This document shows, piece after piece, positions 59,801 through 64,000 of a DNA stretch of 64,000 nt. The notes below the pieces were generated by a model that worked only from the letters and a program-made list of their open reading frames with translations, ran no database searches and was not told where the DNA came from. The DNA lies in the NCBI GenBank assembly GCA_013399305.1, contig VXAI01000038.1:1005194-1069193 (forward strand). The letters run 5' to 3'. The DNA is from Rostratula benghalensis (lineage: Eukaryota; Chordata; Aves; Charadriiformes; Rostratulidae). A program made the translations under genes and the position numbers. Position 1 is the first letter of the stretch. Every line of letters starts with the position of its first letter.

Positions 59801-62349
59801 TGGATGCTGACCAATGCATATAACTGGTTGGAGAAATCTTCCTTAGCCAACAAATAAACTATTTATTGGGATTTTTTTTAGCCTGTAAATTAAAGTAACT
59901 ACTTCTCTATCTGGCAATACAGAAATAATTACGTTAATGCTCAGCGTGTGTCCTTGCCTCTATCTTAGAGGCCATTAACTTCCACATCATAAGCACTCAG
60001 TCACTGTTCCTCAGCAATCCTAAGGGACTAGGGTCACACCAGTAATTCGTAATAGCAACAACCCCATGGTGACTTTTCTGGAATTCCCACAGCAGACCAT
60101 ATTGCCCCCAGCTGAAGTGCAACACTTCCATCTGCGTGCTTAACAATGATCCTGAGGCCAAACACTATGGACTGAGAAACAGGTGTGGAATTCACTAGCC
60201 AAGGAACACATCTCTACTGAATAGTCCAGTAAAACATTTCAAGTGTTATTATCTGACTCTGTTTAGAAGAGAAATAATTATAGACAGCCTATGTACTTTA
60301 AAAAGCTTCATACAGTTCCCTTACAGGTTATTTTTAAGTTCAATTATCTTGCATCTAGGAGTATTAACAACATTTCCAAAAGAAAGCAATAATAATGTAA
60401 CAGTTTTACCACTATCTTTGACAACAGTAAGTCAAATGACAAACAAAACAACTCTGTCCTAAGATAGGATAGGTTCCACAGCAATAGAAATCTGCACATA
60501 CAGTCAGCAGACTACATACAAACATTAATACAAAAAAGGGAGAATAAAACCAAGCAGTTAAAAAGATAACCAGACTACAACTGACTTCTAGGCCTCAGAC
60601 CATTAAGTACTTACTTTGAGTTGTCAAGTTTCATTTGCAGTAAGTCAGCGTAGTAACCATCTTCAGACTCTCCTCCTTTTGAGCTACTACTAGCTTTGGA
60701 TTCTTCAACATTCTCATATAAAGTCTGGAAAAGAGAAAGTGTCAGGTTGTCAAATAGCAGTCTTTCAGAAGCACATTATCTTAGTCCTTCAGTGAAGTTT
60801 TCCATCCATTTCTAGAGAAGCCTCATCACAGTGGCATTTTAAACGCACAAGAGAGCTCAGTTGCACCAAGCACTTCCTCATCTGTTCCAAATATCAAATT
60901 CCACTGAAACTGACAGTTCTCTCACTCACTGAAAGAAATCAAAGAGCAAGTTATATCTACTCCAGATTTTCAAGTAGCATTGCAGAACATATAGCTTTAT
61001 ATTTACTTGAAAATACAGGATATTTACTTAATCCACAGGGAATTTGTTTCAGCCTTTATTTTTCGTCTTCGCAGCTGGACCCCAAAGGTAAGGAATACAA
61101 GCCGTGTTTATCAACAGCCAAAACCTTCATCAATTACATCTTTTGGATAAGAAAGTTGTTTCACAGTCGAGATGCCATAAAATGCATCAGTACCATGTGA
61201 CATTGAGGGTTTCGTTTTGTGGGTTTTTTCTGAACAAGCACAACTCAGATTTAATAACGTCCCCCAGACGTCAAAGGCTTTTATCAGTTGCTGACTGCAG
61301 GCATTTTTGATATTTTTGATGATTATTTGAATCATTATTTCATTTCCTAACACTACTTATTTATAGCATAGAAACTGAAGTAAGTGCTGATCAAGCTTAT
61401 ACATGACCAAACTGGTAAAGCAATCAGACTCTCTCTGTTGTTTACTGAAATGGGTTAAGCTTTACACCACCTGGGTTAAATGCAGACTAGAGGACACCAC
61501 CCTGGAAAGCGTAATCCTAATGTATAGGCTAATAACCTAAGTTTACATTGCAAAGCAGTGGTAAGAAAGGGCCAAACGAGTCTGTAAGTATGTAAGGAAG
61601 TAAAAAAGGTTGGTAACCTTACAGTAGTGCCTACAGGGTTTGTCATTTACTTCTCACCTCCCAAAATACCACCAAGATGTTACCAAGTTGCAAAAGAGGA
61701 CTGAACAAATTGGTTTACACAGATAATTAAGCAATTCCGTTTTCTAGAAAAAAGCATGCTTCAACTGCAAGGTTAAGACACACTGAAGAAATAAATATCC
61801 AAGAAATCCAATACAGCTGAGTGACTAAAAAGCAGTAAAGCCTAAGTACATGCAGTGAAATGGTTATGCCTTCCAAGAGAAGAATCAGATCTGTCATAGC
61901 TCACTGAACTTTGACCGAGTAATTGAATTCAAACACTACACATAATTATGTAAAACGTGAAGGAGTTACACACAGGAACCCAGAAAAAAAATGTTTTGCC
62001 AAACTGGGTATTGGATAATGTAGATTTCTCTGCTTCTCTGACCTTCTGAAGTGTATATTCTCCAGCTGTAAAATGGAACTTTGGTAGGAGTAGCCTGTGG
62101 ATCCTTTTTCAAACCTGAGCACGGACTTCAGATGGTTTTCATAACATTTCTTATTCTCCCATTTTAGCTTCTGATCATGACTTTTCCATGTAATTATAGA
62201 CCACATACCTTAAATTTTTCTAGCTGCCTCACTTTCATAAGAAGATCTTCTATCTCACCATTCTTTTGTTCTAACATTGACTGTAAGCGTTCCAACTGCT
62301 CAAATTCTGCCTGAGAGCCTTTCATCTGTAGCAAAGTAGCCATTTGCAG
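53734..62349 (-). CDS. SPDL1: SPDL1, protein Spindly, last five coding exons (C-terminal half)
   Basis: Spindly is a coiled-coil adaptor that binds the RZZ complex at the outer kinetochore and recruits and activates dynein-dynactin there in mitosis (established). Five exons, 62209-62349, 60615-60724, 59330-59517, 58052-58397 and 53734-53884, join in frame to 936 bases: 311 residues plus stop. The first three are heptad-like coiled coil (for example KGSQAEFEQLERLQSMLEQK and FTNERHLQACQSENMNLRV). The fourth is a lysine- and proline-rich low-complexity tail, and the fifth ends P-E-T-Q-C-A-Q-Q. The human protein ends C-P-Q-Q, and its cysteine is farnesylated for kinetochore targeting. The N-terminal exons, with the CC1 box and Spindly motif, lie beyond 64000. 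DOCK2 follows downstream on the same strand, as in mammals. Confidence 0.95.
53885..58051 (-). other. SPDL1: SPDL1 last intron
   Basis: 4.2 kb between the penultimate and last coding exons. It contains the T-rich tract at 56490-56556. The small ORFs in it have no family resemblance. Confidence 0.8.
56490..56556 (+). repeat. T-rich low-complexity tract
   Basis: Long T runs broken by single G and by GGTTGG units in an SPDL1 intron. In the SPDL1 sense it is A-rich, resembling a decayed poly-A/CA tract. The apparent small ORF across it is an artefact of composition. Confidence 0.7.
58052..58397 (-). CDS. SPDL1: SPDL1 penultimate coding exon (disordered tail)
   Basis: 346 bases with acceptor TTTTTTCTTAG and donor GTCAGT. 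It encodes a Lys/Glu/Pro-rich tail including GTKIKKKREKIPVG, SPKKQALEIPPINAGLQAMR and RSGSNCLTSAAP. Only short blocks align with human (K-K-x-R-E, R-S-G, A-P-R), as expected for a fast-evolving disordered tail. The assignment rests on frame continuity with both neighbouring exons. Without the donor, the frame runs on to a stop at 57847. Confidence 0.88.
59330..59517 (-). CDS. SPDL1: SPDL1 exon (last coiled coil)
   Basis: 188 bases with acceptor CCACCCCAG and donor GTAAAG. It contains LKDELSLQRIKALYESQRVL, EVERKLFTNERHLQACQSEN and LDELKMKYEPE, clearly the human E-L-S-I-Q-R-M-K-A-L to K-Y-E-P-E segment. A tract that is C-rich on the coding strand (G-rich on the plus strand) lies 57-83 bases upstream of the acceptor. 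Confidence 0.96.
59566..59622 (+). repeat. G/T-rich tract with G-quadruplex motif in SPDL1 intron
   Basis: G runs at 59574-59576, 59580-59583, 59588-59595 and 59597-59600, separated by short T loops, are followed by GGTTGGTTGG. In the SPDL1 sense the tract is C/A-rich and sits just upstream of the polypyrimidine region of the 59517 acceptor. Confidence 0.7.
60615..60724 (-). CDS. SPDL1: SPDL1 exon (linker plus coiled coil)
   Basis: 110 bases with acceptor TTTTCCAG and donor GTAAGT. It starts TLYENVEESKASSSSKGGES and ends GYYADLLQMKLDNS plus two bases. The Y-Y-x-D-L-L-Q-M-K-L-D-N motif matches human Spindly. The serine/glycine-rich stretch before it diverges. Confidence 0.93.
62209..62349 (-). 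CDS. SPDL1: SPDL1 coiled-coil exon
   Basis: 141 bases, 47 codons, with acceptor TTTTTTCCAG and donor GTATGT. They read LQMATLLQMKGSQAEFEQLE, then RLQSMLEQKNGEIEDLLMKV and RQLEKFK. It aligns with the human block around L-L-Q-M-K-G-S-Q and N-L-E-K-F-K. It is almost wholly alpha-helical coiled coil. Confidence 0.95.
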
Positions 62350-64000
62350 CTGGAAAAAAGGGGGAAAAGAAAGTATCTTTACTAGAAATACCGAGATAAG
62401 CGACTGAAAATCTGAGCCTATTGCCCAGAACAGTTAGGTACTGAAGCCTTGTAATTCTAATCCTGAATACAGAAGCACACTCAGAAGTCTTCCCCGTGAT
62501 CATCATCAGAGGTTGACACCAAAGAAAATCTTTAGGACAGCTGAAAACCTACTGCACAGAGTAGTCCTGAGATATCATGTATTTCTCCATACTGACTAGG
62601 GAGCCTATAAATACACCGGCAAGAACACACACAACATTTCACATTCAGACCATAAACACCACATCAGGTACAATCCAACTACAGTCCAAGCTTGCTTATC
62701 AGAGCTAATACGCATCTGTTGAGATGGGGGAAAACACTTCATCAACTAGTCCACAGTTCTGACTCTAAGGTACAGCTAACATTAAGTTAAAATAATATTT
62801 CTGAAATATTAATCCAAGAATTGCAGCTTATTCTGCTCCCTCAGCGGTATGTATCCTTTGAAGCAAAACAACACCCTTTGTCCTTACAAAAGACGTTTAT
62901 TGCAGAGAAGTCCTGCATTTAGAGCACATTTTTCTGATACTGTTATAACAAAATATAATAGTATGAGGGCCGTAACACACTCAGTTCAAAGTGATATACT
63001 GATACATCAGACATTTAAAGATTTGGAGAAAAAACAGGAAACTGAATACTGGAAAGACTTAACAGGGTATTAGTGATAACTGTAGCTTTTTTAGCAGCCT
63101 AAACAGTACAGAGAAGGTAACACTGTAGGACACTTAGGAGAAGTCACATAGAAAGGAGCAACTGAATCTAGAGATTAACAGAGCAAGAGAAGAGCATTGA
63201 CCCTACAGAATCTTCTATGTCAAGTAAAGGATATTAATGGTTCTGTACACAAACTAGGCTAAAAACAAGATTCAATTCTCTCAGGCAGGCAGAATTTTAA
63301 CCCACATTGGCAGACTAAAAATATCGTGCCATTTCCCAAGCATGTAGACCCCTAACTTTTTCCCCTTTCACTTAAAAGCCTGCTATCAGAATTGCAAATT
63401 GCAGTTAATCTGCATATGAACCAAGAACAGAAAAATTAAGAAACTGGAAGACATACTGGGGCGAGTGCATCAAACATGGTAAAACTTTCCCAGAAATACC
63501 ACTTACATTCTGTTAAGTCTTCAGATCTGTAAGTATCACATTTAGATGTGCTGACAACGGAAGCTATGACAACAGTTACCTACGCTGTTGGGATGCTGAA
63601 TGAAGAGATCAGCTAGCTACAGACTGAGCTTTAACACAGCATCCCAATGCAGTGCAAAGCAGAGAGCTTCCTAACAGGAACCTAAGATGGCAGCTCAAGC
63701 AAAACAGCCATCCTAACAAGCAACCTATCTGCAATACTGAGAGAAGAATTTAGAAGAAATGGGGATAAATGAGTAAAAATTGAAATAGCAAATAAAAATA
63801 TTAAGTAGTGGAACAGGGATCCCAATTTGCCTCAGTTCTTGGTGATAACCTTCAGCATAAGGAATGTTTCTCACACCATTAAATCAGGATGACTGACATA
63901 CCCTCACGTTACAAAGAGAAAAGTTCTGAAGAAACCGATCCTATTCAATCACTTGACTCACTCAAATCTTTAGCTCTAAAAGCCAGACTCTAGTAAAAGA
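62350..64000 (-). other. SPDL1: SPDL1 intron (part)
   Basis: The preceding SPDL1 exon (ending near the human Q-M-Q-R-M-K block) was looked for here and not found, so it probably lies beyond 64000. Nothing else was recognised. Confidence 0.7.

Larger units (their letters stand above)
58398..62208 (-). other. SPDL1: SPDL1 introns (with exons 59330-59517 and 60615-60724 between)
   Basis: The introns at 58398-59329, 59518-60614 and 60725-62208 are anonymous apart from the G-rich tract at 59566-59622 and a poly-A run near 58617-58628. Confidence 0.75.

Overview
This window is vertebrate nuclear DNA, almost certainly from a bird. It is AT-rich and intron-dominated, its interspersed repeats are CR1 LINE fragments (the usual avian retrotransposon) plus one avian-type ERV LTR, and its coding sequence sits in short exons bounded by GT/AG splice sites. 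Nothing bacterial, plasmid-like or phage-like is present, and there is no CRISPR array or operon. The species cannot be fixed from the sequence alone.

Two protein-coding genes are present, both on the minus strand, so they read from right to left. SPDL1 (Spindly, a kinetochore adaptor for dynein) occupies about 53150-62349. Its last five coding exons are here: 311 codons plus stop, ending in the farnesylation box CAQQ. Its 5' part lies beyond the right edge. DOCK2 (the haematopoietic Rac activator) occupies 6902-50649. I could place 25 consecutive coding exons, from the start codon at 50649 to codon 850. They cover the SH3 domain, the helical linker, the DHR-1/C2 lipid-binding domain and the first part of the armadillo-like scaffold. 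The DHR-2 catalytic domain lies beyond the left edge. Every exon joins the next in frame (2551 coding bases, no frameshift or stop), and both genes look intact. SPDL1 followed by DOCK2 in the same direction matches the arrangement at human 5q35.1.

From left to right: 1-6901 is part of DOCK2 intron 25, with a CR1 copy near 3960-4545. 6902-50649 holds DOCK2 exons 25 to 1. Within that span are an ERVL-like LTR in intron 22 (about 17095-17545), a CpG island in intron 14 (about 26030-26450), CR1 pieces in introns 7 and 6, an AT microsatellite in intron 8, and a poly-A tract and a long anonymous ORF in intron 1. 50650-53150 is the short SPDL1-DOCK2 intergenic interval, which must hold the DOCK2 promoter. 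53150-62349 is the SPDL1 3' half, and 62350-64000 is SPDL1 intron.

The two genes do not work in one pathway. Spindly acts in mitosis at kinetochores, and DOCK2 with ELMO1 activates Rac in migrating leukocytes. I found no convincing undescribed system. The observations most worth checking are the CpG island inside DOCK2 just upstream of exon 15, a sense-orientation LTR inside DOCK2, a 303-codon anonymous ORF in DOCK2 intron 1, and the choice between a CAAX-bearing and a read-through C-terminus in SPDL1. All gene calls rest on my reading of splice sites and on remembered family sequences; no database search was run.
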